Shown here one piece after another: positions 1-8,069 of a stretch of DNA of 64,000 nt. Source of the DNA: a virus. The stretch covers positions 78,680 through 142,679 of the IMG/VR virus record IMGVR_UViG_3300020054_000008; one strand, written 5' to 3'. The notes beneath the pieces were generated by a model, which had not been told where the DNA came from, did not search any database, and saw only the letters and a list, made by a program, of their open reading frames with translations. How positions within the stretch are numbered: the stretch's first letter is position 1; the number at the start of each line of letters is the position of its first letter. The position numbers were made by a program, and so were the translations under genes.

Positions 1-2665
1 AGAGAATCTTTTCGTACAGATCATCGGCAAGCTGTGCGTCGACACCATTCTTGACGGCACCAGCAACAAACTGTTCCTTAATCGCTCGAGCCTTAGCAAG
101 GGACTCAGCGGCTTCAGAAGCTTTACGCTTCATAATGCTCCGGCGGACTGTGTCCGTTTCCTCCTCCGGGAAGCCAGCCACCACGGAACACAACTTCATG
201 ATCTGCTCTTGGAAGACAATCATACCGTATGTCTCTTCAAGAACTTCCTTGATAAGAGGATGGCCGTAGTCAATATCATCAGGGTTGTTCTTTGCCTGGA
301 TATACAGTTTGTCTACTTTCGCAGTGAGAGGGCCCGGGCGATAAATCGATGTCAGAGTAGCAATGTCGATGATGCTCTTGGGCTTTGCTTTCATAAAGAG
401 GTTTCTAGCACCTCGACCAGCCAGCTGGAAGACTCCTGGGAAGCGACCTTCTTCGTAGACATGCTTATAAACATGCTGGTCGTCCATATCGAGAACCTTG
501 GGGTCCATGTTATTGTTGAACCACTCATAGACTTGCGAGAATGTCGGATCCTCGATACCCTCCCGGCGCTGAAGAATCAGCTCGATAGTACGCTGAACAA
601 TACGTAGTGTTTCAAGACCGAGAAGGTCAAACTTAATCCAGCCGAAGGTTTCAAGATGCTTGTAGTTCATACCTTCAACCCACGGAGTTTGTAGTTCGCC
701 GCGGGCTTTAATCAGAGGCATACGCTCAGCGATGTTTTCCGAAACAATACATCCACCGGCGTGGCGGCCAAGTGCCTTGTTCTGCTTAAAGAGTACCTGA
801 ATCGGCTCGGCAACCTCAGGGTACTTCTCAATAAAGTCGCGAAATGTCTTCGAGTGAGCAATCGCATCTTCATAAAGCAAGACAAACAAGTTTTTATCAG
901 TGCCGGGCTTGAACACGGCACGCTTCACGTCATCCTCTACAGGAGCCAAAGCCTTGTTGACTTCATCGAACGGGATCCCGTAAAAGCGAGAGATGTCCTT
1001 GACCAGAGACTTAAGCTTAAAAGTGTTGTAGTTAGAGATTGGAACGATGTTTTCGTCGCCCCACTCCTCTTTCATCATGTTGATAAGAAGATCACGGTCA
1101 CCTACATCAGTATCAATATCTGGTGCACCTTCACGGCTTGGGTTGAGGAACCTCTCAAACATGAGATCATACTCAAATGGATCAACGTCGGTAAGACGGA
1201 GAACATACGCCACGAGACTTCCGGCAGCAGAACCGCGGCCTGGACCGACCAGCATCGCCTTCTTAGCGATATCGATGATGGCGCCCATGGTCAAGAAATA
1301 TCGAGAAAAATTCTTTTCCTTGATGATCTTTAGCTCATACTTGAGACGCTTGATGTACTTTTCATCGTGCGCAAGACCACGCTCGACCAAACCCTTCTTA
1401 CAGGCTTCAAGTAGAGCCTTATCGTCAGTAGTACCTTCAGGAACGACGTAAGAGGGCAGCTTCATCGAACGATCAGGGGTAATCTGTTGGATTTCGTTGT
1501 GGACAAGATCATACGGGCGAGTGATGGCGTTGTGCACTACCTCATCATCATAAAAATCCATACCGTCAGTTGTCTTAAGGTACGTATCCCAAACCTGTTC
1601 GTTGTTCTTAGGATATAGTTCACACTTCAAGTCTTCAATACCTTGCGGCAACTTGGAGGGATCAAACTCTCGATAGTTAAGCCACCCAAGCTTCTTATAG
1701 AGCTCACGCTCTCGCCAGTGTTCTGGACGTGCGTAGTGAGAATCGGTTGTGACTACCAGCTTATCTTGTAGCCCGTTCTTGTTAGCAAACTCAATAATCG
1801 CGCGGTTGACCAGATGCTGCGCAGGAAGCTTATTAAATTGAAGTTCGAGATTAACATCATCGATACCAACAGCGTCTACAAGACCCTGGTACGCATTTCC
1901 AACGCCAGTCAAGACGTTGTTTCGGAAAGTCGGGTCATCCATCAACTTATACGAAAGATCATCAAACTCAACTTGCTGAGCATGACGGAAAACCTCGTAA
2001 GCGATTGGACCGCCGATACAAGCTGTAGAAACCATCAGATGACCACCAGCGGCCGCTTCCTTTAGCATCTTATAGTCGATACGTGGGAAGCGATAGAAGC
2101 CCTCCTGATACCCCTTACTGACGAGGTGAAAAAGACGCTGGAGACCTTCGCTCGTCTTGGGAAGGACTACCAAATGATGGCGGCGTTTGATTGGATCATA
2201 GAACTTTGCAGACTTGGTTTCTTCTTCATTCTCAACAGTGAGACCAGCATCTTCGGTGCCAACATCTACAATTTCGTCATCACCATCAACAATTGCAGTC
2301 AGTGGTGTAGCAATAGCTTCTCGCTGAGAACGAAGAGTCATGAGCGCGGCCTTATCACCCTTCTTAGCAGCTTCTCGGATCTGCATGTCAAGGCGCCACG
2401 CATCTAGATCAGGATGGACATACATCTCGCACCCTGGTACAAACTTAAAGTTTCCGCCACGCTTCGCAATCTTTTCAGCGTGCAAAAAAGCGTGACCGAA
2501 AGAATTCATGTGACCATGGTTGGTAAGACACCACCCGTCCATCCCATTCTCAATCACAAAATCGATGTGCTCTTGAGGATAGCCTAAGCCATCGAAGGTA
2601 CTAAACCCATCATGGGAATGAAGAGAGATGAACCTGTCAGGCACAAGAAGAGATGAACGACGCAT
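1..2665 (-). CDS. dnaE: DNA polymerase III alpha subunit (DnaE-like), C-terminus beyond window
   Basis: C-family replicative DNA polymerase, the catalytic subunit that extends primed DNA. The visible 888 codons start at ATG 2665 behind an AGGAG site and stay open to the window edge, so the 3' part is missing. An N-terminal PHP domain is seen from the SLHSHDGFSTFDGLG motif (residues 14-28; metal-ligand histidines 16 and 18). Near residues 470-485 is GPGRGSAAGSLVAY, and near 509-517 PDIDTDVGD, which matches the family motif holding two catalytic aspartates. The sequence is bacterial DnaE in type, not the B-family polymerase of T4. It has its own promoter (2694-2722). Family assignment is secure; whether it is the main replicase beside the family-A enzyme at 23114-24307 is inference. 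Confidence 0.95.
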   Translation of the reverse strand, partial: MRRSSLLVPDRFISLHSHDGFSTFDGLGYPQEHIDFVIENGMDGWCLTNHGHMNSFGHAFLHAEKIAKRGGNFKFVPGCEMYVHPDLDAWRLDMQIREAAKKGDKAALMTLRSQREAIATPLTAIVDGDDEIVDVGTEDAGLTVENEEETKSAKFYDPIKRRHHLVVLPKTSEGLQRLFHLVSKGYQEGFYRFPRIDYKMLKEAAAGGHLMVSTACIGGPIAYEVFRHAQQVEFDDLSYKLMDDPTFRNNVLTGVGNAYQGLVDAVGIDDVNLELQFNKLPAQHLVNRAIIEFANKNGLQDKLVVTTDSHYARPEHWRERELYKKLGWLNYREFDPSKLPQGIEDLKCELYPKNNEQVWDTYLKTTDGMDFYDDEVVHNAITRPYDLVHNEIQQITPDRSMKLPSYVVPEGTTDDKALLEACKKGLVERGLAHDEKYIKRLKYELKIIKEKNFSRYFLTMGAIIDIAKKAMLVGPGRGSAAGSLVAYVLRLTDVDPFEYDLMFERFLNPSREGAPDIDTDVGDRDLLINMMKEEWGDENIVPISNYNTFKLKSLVKDISRFYGIPFDEVNKALAPVEDDVKRAVFKPGTDKNLFVLLYEDAIAHSKTFRDFIEKYPEVAEPIQVLFKQNKALGRHAGGCIVSENIAERMPLIKARGELQTPWVEGMNYKHLETFGWIKFDLLGLETLRIVQRTIELILQRREGIEDPTFSQVYEWFNNNMDPKVLDMDDQHVYKHVYEEGRFPGVFQLAGRGARNLFMKAKPKSIIDIATLTSIYRPGPLTAKVDKLYIQAKNNPDDIDYGHPLIKEVLEETYGMIVFQEQIMKLCSVVAGFPEEETDTVRRSIMKRKASEAAESLAKARAIKEQFVAGAVKNGVDAQLADDLYEKIL

Positions 2666-2693
2666 AATAAAAACTCCTGTCTACGTTTGGTTT

Positions 2694-2722
2694 ATTATAC
2701 CACACAGACAGGACATTTTCAC
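2694..2722 (-). promoter_or_regulatory. sigma70-like promoter with extended -10 for dnaE
   Basis: On the minus strand a perfect TATAAT (2699-2694) is preceded by TGG, giving an extended -10. GTGAAA (2722-2717), 17 nt upstream, matches the -35 consensus at 4 of 6 positions. It sits in the short gap between the 2727-2954 gene and dnaE, with a leader of about 20 nt. Confidence 0.65.
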
Positions 2723-2726
2723 GAAT

Positions 2727-2954
2727 TCAGCAGGGGTTATTTGAGTAATACTCAATGAGATCCAGAATCTTTTGAGCTTCCCAATCTTCACACTCTTTGT
2801 AACTTCTTCCCATCTTTGACTTAATTCTCTCAAAAATGTGAGCGTAGGAATTTCTACCTTTTGGGTGCATGTGGTGGGGTGGAAGTTTACCCTTAAGCTC
2901 ATCACCAGCTAATCGAGCAGCTTCAAGAATAATCTTTTGAACTTCAGGTGACAT
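2727..2954 (-). CDS. hypothetical protein, 75 aa
   Basis: I do not recognise this protein. It is a small, charged, probably helical protein with a histidine/proline-rich centre (PPHHMHPKG, residues 25-33). It starts at ATG 2954 inside the end of the preceding gene (11-nt overlap), which supports translational coupling and a real gene. The Shine-Dalgarno match is weak. It is the last gene before the dnaE promoter. Confidence 0.6.
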   Translation of the reverse strand: MSPEVQKIILEAARLAGDELKGKLPPHHMHPKGRNSYAHIFERIKSKMGRSYKECEDWEAQKILDLIEYYSNNPC

Positions 2955-3144
2955 ACTTCATACTCTCATGCTCTTGACCTATCTCTTGCCACGATGAATA
3001 TAGGATAATACCAGACGACAAACATGTTACGTCGTATTCGTTAGCATCTAACACTAAAGCAATACCCGTAACCCAGTAATTCTCGCCTAAATCGTCGAAA
3101 AAATGAACAGGTGACGTAAAATTAACTAGATCCCCGGGCTTCAT
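2944..3144 (-). CDS. hypothetical protein, 66 aa
   Basis: Unrecognised small protein, rich in beta-forming residues (MKPGDLVNF at the start, then alternating hydrophobic stretches), which suggests a small barrel or SH3-like fold. That is inference only. It starts at ATG 3144 after GGAG, overlaps the J-domain gene upstream by 23 nt and the next gene by 11 nt, so it belongs to a tightly packed operon. Confidence 0.6.
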   Translation of the reverse strand: MKPGDLVNFTSPVHFFDDLGENYWVTGIALVLDANEYDVTCLSSGIILYSSWQEIGQEHESMKYVT

Positions 3145-3892
3145 TAGCTTGCTCCATTTCTTTTATTGTAACAAGCAGGTCTTCATTTTTCAAAAGCAGG
3201 TTCTTCTTAGAGAAATACCCCATTGCTATCTTCGCTCGGATATCATGAGCCCCAAGATGCTCGCCCCACAACCACTCTAGAGAACCTTGGATTTGAGATA
3301 TTTCTTGTTTCAGAGTATCAACTCTGGCTTGAAGCAGCGGGATGCTGGTTGGATCTTCGTCTACCTCTATGTCCAGCTCTAGCGCATACCCGAGCAGGCT
3401 CTTAAATTCACCATCAGTTATGGCTTGAGCTGCGTCAGCAAACAACTTATTCAATCTTTTTCTCTTCGCCTCTTCTTCCTGTAATGTCCTGTCTGGATGG
3501 GCTGCTAATGCGATCTTTTTATATAACTTTTTCGCCCAGGCTGGAATATCTGGTTTTTCGTCTATCGAAGAATCTTCTGGAGATTCTCTGCTGTCTTCTT
3601 CATCATCTTCGAGTTTCCACCCGTCTTCCGTTTTTTTCCAGCGCTGGTTCGATTTTGAGGGATCTAATCTCAGCGTGTCTACGATGTCTTTTGAATCCTG
3701 ATTCTCATCTGGTTTCGAATCGTCTTCTGGTGTCGAAGATAACTTATCCTCTATATACAGCATATCGCGAAGGAACTCAGACTTGTAGTCATCGTTCAAC
3801 AACGCGATATCAGTTTTGTAAGATTGTAGCATCTTAAGCTCTGAACTTAAGATTTTAATCTTTCTCTTTAGGATTCTTTGAGGTGCCTTCAT
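3122..3892 (-). CDS. J-domain (DnaJ-like) protein
   Basis: 256 aa. The central LYKKIALAAHPDRT (about residues 123-136) carries the HPD tripeptide that in J-domain proteins stimulates the ATPase of Hsp70 (DnaK). Around it are an N-terminal basic coiled coil (1-50), an acidic Ser/Glu/Asp-rich linker (50-115) and a C-terminal helical segment (170-256). There is no Gly/Phe region or zinc domain, so it is not a full DnaJ. A role recruiting host DnaK to a phage client is plausible but inferred. No clear Shine-Dalgarno site precedes ATG 3892, so the start is less certain. Confidence 0.7.
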   Translation of the reverse strand: MKAPQRILKRKIKILSSELKMLQSYKTDIALLNDDYKSEFLRDMLYIEDKLSSTPEDDSKPDENQDSKDIVDTLRLDPSKSNQRWKKTEDGWKLEDDEEDSRESPEDSSIDEKPDIPAWAKKLYKKIALAAHPDRTLQEEEAKRKRLNKLFADAAQAITDGEFKSLLGYALELDIEVDEDPTSIPLLQARVDTLKQEISQIQGSLEWLWGEHLGAHDIRAKIAMGYFSKKNLLLKNEDLLVTIKEMEQANEARGSS

Positions 3893-3913
3893 ACAGTTAA
3901 GTATGAAGTTCGT

Positions 3914-4279
3914 TCATTGATTTAGCCTATCGCAAATCTTATTGTGCTTATTAACGTAGCACTCGAAAAACTCCTGGCTATCTACACCCATGAGAATCAA
4001 AATTGCAGTAAAGTATTTATAGGCATCAATCATCTCTTCAACAAACTCGTCTCGATCAAAGTCACCAGACCCAGCTCTATGGTCTTTCCAGTTCTTGAGA
4101 TGTAACAGAGCCTCAAAGAGCTCTTCCATACCTCGGAACGCAAATTCTCGAACAGCTTTCTGATCTGCCTTTGAAGAAAGATCAATGGGCCATTCAGGGT
4201 AAGCTCCCGGTATCTTTTGATTAATCTTAGACATAAACTCCTGGCGGAGTTCAAAAATCTGCTCTAGCCTATCTTGCAT
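3914..4279 (-). CDS. all-alpha NTP pyrophosphatase, dimeric dUTPase-like
   Basis: 121 aa. The pattern of acidic helices fits the all-alpha MazG/dimeric dUTPase superfamily, which hydrolyses dUTP or other NTPs to the monophosphate with Mg2+: MEELFEALLHLKNWK (51-65) and EEMIDAYKYFTAIL (81-94), with Glu52, Glu53, Glu56, Glu81, Glu82 and Asp85 as likely metal ligands. It starts at ATG 4279 after AGGAG. With ThyX and RNR in the same genome, dUTP removal and dUMP supply is a sensible role. Substrate is inferred; a MazG-type nucleotide sanitiser is the main alternative. Confidence 0.7.
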   Translation of the reverse strand: MQDRLEQIFELRQEFMSKINQKIPGAYPEWPIDLSSKADQKAVREFAFRGMEELFEALLHLKNWKDHRAGSGDFDRDEFVEEMIDAYKYFTAILILMGVDSQEFFECYVNKHNKICDRLNQ

Positions 4280-4281
4280 CT

Positions 4282-4512
4282 TTACTCCTGTGCTTCACCA
4301 TCCGCAGCGAGCTGAGTGGCTTCTGAAAGCATCTTCTGAATATTGGCGTCAAAAGTCTCTTGGTAGTCGGGTGACACTTCAATCTGGCCATTCACAGTTA
4401 CAAACTGAGCCATTCGTAAGTTGTCGACGATATCAGTACCTGTCAAAATCGCGACCTGTACGAGCTTGGCGATATGGGAAATCGCATTATCAGTTAGATT
4501 TAAGTTTTCCAT
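4282..4512 (-). CDS. hypothetical protein, 76 aa
   Basis: Unrecognised small acidic protein with two predicted helices. It has a strong AAGGAG site 5 nt before ATG 4512, and its TAA stop lies 2 nt before the dUTPase-like gene's ATG, whose ribosome site overlaps its last codons. It sits between the Fpg-like and dUTPase-like genes in the same operon. Confidence 0.65.
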   Translation of the reverse strand: MENLNLTDNAISHIAKLVQVAILTGTDIVDNLRMAQFVTVNGQIEVSPDYQETFDANIQKMLSEATQLAADGEAQE

Positions 4513-4521
4513 TTTAACTCC

Positions 4522-5334
4522 TTATTTCTGAATACTTGGAACCCAGTGTGTGGTCCTTTTATCAGCCGTCGTTTCTCTGACTACAGCGTTTCCAAGAGGA
4601 TCACTCTTTTGATTATAGACAGCGAACCTTCTAGTGTACATGCCATTTTTACCAGTCGTGCTTTTATAATTTCGGATGGTCGCACCACCAGTGCTATACG
4701 ATAACTTCATAATACTTCTTGAAGCGTAAAGCAGCGACTCGAACTCGCCATCAGAGATATCTTGACACAGCCGATGAGGAGACATCTTGCAGCTGTACAA
4801 GATCTCTGCCTTGAGGTAGTTTCCAATTCCTGACACGACAGATTGATCCATCAAGAGTTGCGAGATGGGTTTCTCAGCCCTCTTTCCTTTCGTAAGGCTT
4901 TTCTTAAATACATCTAACGAAACATCTTCAGAGAGCAAGTCTGGGCCTAAGGAGTTAAGTTTCTTCTTTAGCTCATCGTATGTGCTGACAAACTTGAAGG
5001 TCCCAAAATTCCTCATATCGTTATACACCATATGTTTATCATCATTGACATACAACGCAGCGCGAGGATGATAGCCTGCTGTCTCTGACCACCATCCTGT
5101 CATGCCTAAAGTGTTCCACATGCTGCTGCCGTCTGCAAACACAAAATAGATGAACTTTCCCTTGCATCCAACTGCTGTCACCAGCTTTGGAAGTTCTTCG
5201 CAAAAAGATGAGTAGCCGATGGGTTCTTTCTTGGCGTACCTTCCAGATCCGAAATCTAGAGCAGTTATCTCCTCATTTAAGAAGAACTCTCTCAATCCGT
5301 CTGTGGTCTTCTTTACCTCAGGACCTTCAGGCAG
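4522..5334 (-). CDS. Fpg/Nei-family DNA glycosylase with probable CTG start
   Basis: Bifunctional base-excision glycosylase/AP lyase of the Fpg/Nei family, which removes oxidised bases through an N-terminal proline nucleophile. The family's invariant PEGPEV N-terminus is encoded in frame upstream of any ATG/GTG/TTG: CTG (5334-5332) followed by Pro-Glu-Gly-Pro-Glu-Val, 6 nt after GGGAGG. A later start at TTG 5295 would lose the catalytic Pro2-Glu3, so I place the start at CTG. The beta-hairpin lysine (GK, residue about 60) and the H2TH segment (MDQSVVSGIGNYLKAEIL) are present. The C-terminus lacks the four zinc-finger cysteines, ending in a zincless hairpin-like region (TADKRTTHWV). The start overlaps the preceding MBD4-like gene. 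Confidence 0.9.
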   Translation of the reverse strand: MPEGPEVKKTTDGLREFFLNEEITALDFGSGRYAKKEPIGYSSFCEELPKLVTAVGCKGKFIYFVFADGSSMWNTLGMTGWWSETAGYHPRAALYVNDDKHMVYNDMRNFGTFKFVSTYDELKKKLNSLGPDLLSEDVSLDVFKKSLTKGKRAEKPISQLLMDQSVVSGIGNYLKAEILYSCKMSPHRLCQDISDGEFESLLYASRSIMKLSYSTGGATIRNYKSTTGKNGMYTRRFAVYNQKSDPLGNAVVRETTADKRTTHWVPSIQK

Positions 5335-5749
5335 AATACACCTCCCGTAAATATCCGTGATAATCGTTCAGAGCATGATCATTTGGCTCAACATCTCTCC
5401 ACTCACCCTTCATAAAGATTCGGTAGGTGTCATCGGCATACTTTCCACAACCATAAAGCTCGATTGCGTTATCGAAACCAGACATGAACTGTTGAGACAT
5501 CTTTTTGATGGATTTCACCCGGCGGTTGAACATGCCAAGAGGACGGACAAGATCACGCATCTCATCTTCATCAGCATTGGAAGCTGACTCTGGATCAGGC
5601 CACTTCTCGAAGAATGACTCGATCATTGGCTCAACTTGTTTACGGCTTGTTTGGTTCAATAAAAGACAGACGATCAGAATTTTCCAATCGTCTGGCCAAT
5701 ACCTTTCTTGAAGTAAATCAAAAGGAGATTTCGGTGGTATCCAGCTCAT
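5327..5749 (-). CDS. MBD4-like HhH-GPD DNA glycosylase
   Basis: 140 aa, only the catalytic domain. It resembles the glycosylase domain of vertebrate MBD4 (removes T or U from G mismatches): WIPPKSPFDLLQE at the start, NQTSRKQVEP, LVRPLGMFNRRVKSI, the helix-hairpin-helix ELYGCGKYADDTYRIF (97-112) and PNDHALNDYHGYL (122-134) with the likely catalytic Asp124. It lacks the iron-sulfur cysteines of endonuclease III. It ends inside the Fpg-like gene, so the two repair enzymes are probably co-translated. No Shine-Dalgarno site precedes ATG 5749; a TATAAT ends 5 nt upstream, suggesting a leaderless transcript. Confidence 0.85.
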   Translation of the reverse strand: MSWIPPKSPFDLLQERYWPDDWKILIVCLLLNQTSRKQVEPMIESFFEKWPDPESASNADEDEMRDLVRPLGMFNRRVKSIKKMSQQFMSGFDNAIELYGCGKYADDTYRIFMKGEWRDVEPNDHALNDYHGYLREVYSA

Positions 5750-5754
5750 GATGT

Positions 5755-5760
5755 ATTATA
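5755..5760 (-). promoter_or_regulatory. candidate -10 box directly upstream of the MBD4-like gene
   Basis: Perfect TATAAT on the minus strand ending 5 nt before ATG 5749. Normal spacing would put the transcription start at or next to the ATG. No convincing -35 box is seen at 16-18 nt. Confidence 0.4.
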
Positions 5761-5787
5761 TGGACTGGTACCGGATTTACATGTAGA

Positions 5788-6507
5788 CTAGTAGCTTCCG
5801 CCCTGGCCTTTATTGTAGAGTGCGGTTACCTCGCTAGCGCTAAGTGCACGTCCTTTCCACACAGCTACATCCGCGATTCTACCAGGCCAATCATAATAAG
5901 TACCCGTATTATAGTTTCCTATGTACCATGTCCTGGATGCGCTGATCACCCACTGATCGGTTGAGCCCCAGGCCACAGAATCGACTTCGGCACCGTCCAC
6001 GTAGACCTTCATAGTCGATGATGTCGTGTCCTTAACTAAGACGATATGGTTCTGCTGAAAAGGCGAGGTATAATCTAGCCCTGACTCAGCTCTTGTCATG
6101 GATGGACCGTAATTACCTTGTGAATTTTCGTAGTTCCTATAAAACCGGAGGTAATCTCCGCCGAGATAAATGCTTATAGCCCCTGTATCGTTGGAGTTTC
6201 CACCTTCACGATCTGTAAAAGCGTAGACGTTGTTTGTAGGGGGTACTTCATCAAAAGTGTTCCACCAAGACAGAGTACCGTCTCCAGTGTCCCAAAACAT
6301 CGCGGATGCGAATGAGCTCGGCATCTGAAGATACCCCTGACTCGACGAAAAGCCTTCAGAATTAACTCCGTCTGGCGAGCTGACTGCAGTTGCAGAATCA
6401 GAAGTGACGGAATCATCGTAGTTCGAAGTTAGAAGGTATCTCACAGACAGATCGGTAGTAAAATTAGGGGATTCCGATGAGGTTCCGCTTGCTCTAACAA
6501 TAATCAT
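5788..6507 (-). CDS. LamG-like (concanavalin-A-like) protein, copy 1
   Basis: 239 aa, the last of four tandem paralogues. Each opens with a short strand (MIIVRASGTS or similar), continues with a jelly-roll pattern (GTLSWWNTFDEV, ISIYLGGDYLRFYRN, MKVYVDGAEVD) and ends with W.GR.L...EV..LY..G...SY. This is the pattern of LamG/concanavalin-A-like lectin domains in phage tail fibres and adhesins, which bind glycans. There is no signal peptide or membrane segment. AGGAGAGAACT precedes ATG 6507. A receptor-binding or virion-surface role is inferred. This copy diverges most in its central loop. Confidence 0.7.
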   Translation of the reverse strand: MIIVRASGTSSESPNFTTDLSVRYLLTSNYDDSVTSDSATAVSSPDGVNSEGFSSSQGYLQMPSSFASAMFWDTGDGTLSWWNTFDEVPPTNNVYAFTDREGGNSNDTGAISIYLGGDYLRFYRNYENSQGNYGPSMTRAESGLDYTSPFQQNHIVLVKDTTSSTMKVYVDGAEVDSVAWGSTDQWVISASRTWYIGNYNTGTYYDWPGRIADVAVWKGRALSASEVTALYNKGQGGSY

Positions 6508-6516
6508 AGTTCTCTC

Positions 6517-7311
6517 CTATAGATCAGGTGCTTCGTTACCAGCTAAATAAAGCTGCTTGACTTGAAGAGAGCTCGCCGCGTAACCCTTGGCAACAATGAC
6601 ATCTTTTATAGCTCCCGGATACCTTTGCCCAACTGTTCCCGTCTGAGAACCGATGCCAACATTTCTAGTTGATCCCGGTACCAGCGAAGAAGCGCTGCTG
6701 ACAAACGGCCTGTTGTCATTCCATACTTTCTGCTCTACCGGCTCACCGTTTATGTACAATGTACTCACGTTATGGTTCTTTACGTAACATATGTGAGACC
6801 AGTTGTTAGCGGAAACCCGAGTGTTTGAAGCCGCTAAGACCGATCCTGCTAAGCTGTCCGATGAGGGAGAACTTATCAAGAGAAGCCGGGTGGCCGGTCC
6901 CTCTTCATCGTACTTATAACTGTAGTAGTCCATTGCTTGCCAGAACGCAAACCCATCCGGTTCAGATGAAGGTGCGTAATCTGACAACATGTAAAACGTT
7001 GAAATGTTTGCAGGTCTTACCCAAAAAGATATCGTCCCAGAACCATATTCAAAGTTAAAGTCATCTGTTGCTGCTGTTGGAAGAGATATTTTTCCATTGA
7101 CGTGCTGGTTGGCTTGTCCTCCCGCAAAGATTGCAGCAGAAGTATCCCCAGCGGTACCAAATGAAACGTCTGTACCAGCACCAGTCGCAGAAACAACAGT
7201 GCCGTCGTTGGAACCTACAGAGTCATCAGCATTTGTCTCTAGCTTCCAGCGAGAATTTATCGCAGATACCAAGTTGTCGATTATATTATCTATCTTAAAT
7301 ATGATTGGCAT
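6517..7311 (-). CDS. LamG-like protein, copy 2
   Basis: 264 aa from ATG 7311 (MPIIFKIDNI), preceded by GGGGGAAAC. The frame stays open further upstream, but that stretch overlaps the neighbouring paralogue by about 150 nt and lacks the family N-terminus, so I reject it. LamG-like features: ISFWVRPANIS, a solvent-loop region, and STLYINGEPVEQK near the C-terminal third. The ending differs from the other copies (LYLAGNEAPDL), so it has diverged in its C-terminal strand. Likely part of the same surface or fibre module. Confidence 0.7.
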   Translation of the reverse strand: MPIIFKIDNIIDNLVSAINSRWKLETNADDSVGSNDGTVVSATGAGTDVSFGTAGDTSAAIFAGGQANQHVNGKISLPTAATDDFNFEYGSGTISFWVRPANISTFYMLSDYAPSSEPDGFAFWQAMDYYSYKYDEEGPATRLLLISSPSSDSLAGSVLAASNTRVSANNWSHICYVKNHNVSTLYINGEPVEQKVWNDNRPFVSSASSLVPGSTRNVGIGSQTGTVGQRYPGAIKDVIVAKGYAASSLQVKQLYLAGNEAPDL

Positions 7312-7319
7312 GTTTCCCC

Positions 7320-8060
7320 CTAAAAGCTTCCAGCAGATCCATTGCTGTACAACGCCGCTACCTCTGCTGCTGACAACACTCTTCCATCCCACACGCACAA
7401 GTCCTTGAACCACCCATCGAACATACGCGAGGTAAGGTAGCTTCCAGCAGAGCCATTTACCTCCCACTCAAGAGAATATTCAGGCCAGTAACTTGCAGTC
7501 TCGGTACCTACCAGCGAGCCGTCTTTGTACATGCGGAAGTCACCGTTGTCTATAGTAACGACTATATGCACCTCAGAAGTACCAGAGTCACCAGTCGCGA
7601 CGATACCCTCATATCCGGCCGAGGCTGGACTGGCGCTATTGAAGAAATGCCATCCGCCTGCGCCGCTAGCGAGAACGCTGTTTTGGTCAAAGTACCCAAA
7701 ATGGACCCCACGCTGGTTGGCTGACCCGCCTCTGTAAGAACCAAAGATATAACGATTATCAGCAGTCCCACCAGCGGTGTACCCTGTGTTCATCTTAACC
7801 CAGAATGATATCGTCCCCCCAACACCGTTTAGATCATTCAATGTTGTCGATAGATTCGATAAACCATCAGCGCCAAATTTGATCTTATGGTTCGAGGTGG
7901 TCTGCATACGTGCCCCAGATGAATCAAAGGTAACACCAGAACCAGCGTATACATCTGAATAATTTCCAAGCGAATCTGATGTGTCTGACGTAAAAAGATA
8001 CCTAGCCACGAGATCTGTTGTAAAGTCTATGGAGCGACTTACCTTAAATATTATCGGCAT
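7320..8060 (-). CDS. LamG-like protein, copy 3
   Basis: 246 aa, starting at ATG 8060 after GGGAGGAATT. Closest to copy 4: both share ARYLFTSD.SDSLGNY, GTISFW, WHFF and a C-terminal WDGR.L...E...LY..G. block. Residues 130-190 include the EVHIVVTIDNGDFRMYKDG segment typical of the LamG core. It probably arose from copy 4 by tandem duplication. No catalytic motif is visible; glycan binding is inferred from the fold family. Confidence 0.7.
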   Translation of the reverse strand: MPIIFKVSRSIDFTTDLVARYLFTSDTSDSLGNYSDVYAGSGVTFDSSGARMQTTSNHKIKFGADGLSNLSTTLNDLNGVGGTISFWVKMNTGYTAGGTADNRYIFGSYRGGSANQRGVHFGYFDQNSVLASGAGGWHFFNSASPASAGYEGIVATGDSGTSEVHIVVTIDNGDFRMYKDGSLVGTETASYWPEYSLEWEVNGSAGSYLTSRMFDGWFKDLCVWDGRVLSAAEVAALYSNGSAGSF

Positions 8061-8069
8061 AATTCCTCC

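Noticed and set aside
761-1333. Plus-strand open frames opposite dnaE
   Set aside because: They are antisense to the well-supported polymerase motifs and show no recognisable domain.
5327-5334. Frameshift fusion of the MBD4-like and Fpg-like enzymes
   Set aside because: The Fpg motif PEGPEV must be at the N-terminus for catalysis and has its own ribosome site, so two separate proteins fit better; no slippery run is present.
7312-7467. Upstream extension of LamG copy 2 by 52 codons
   Set aside because: It overlaps copy 3 by about 150 nt, lacks the family N-terminus, and ATG 7311 has a ribosome site and the expected MPIIFK opening.
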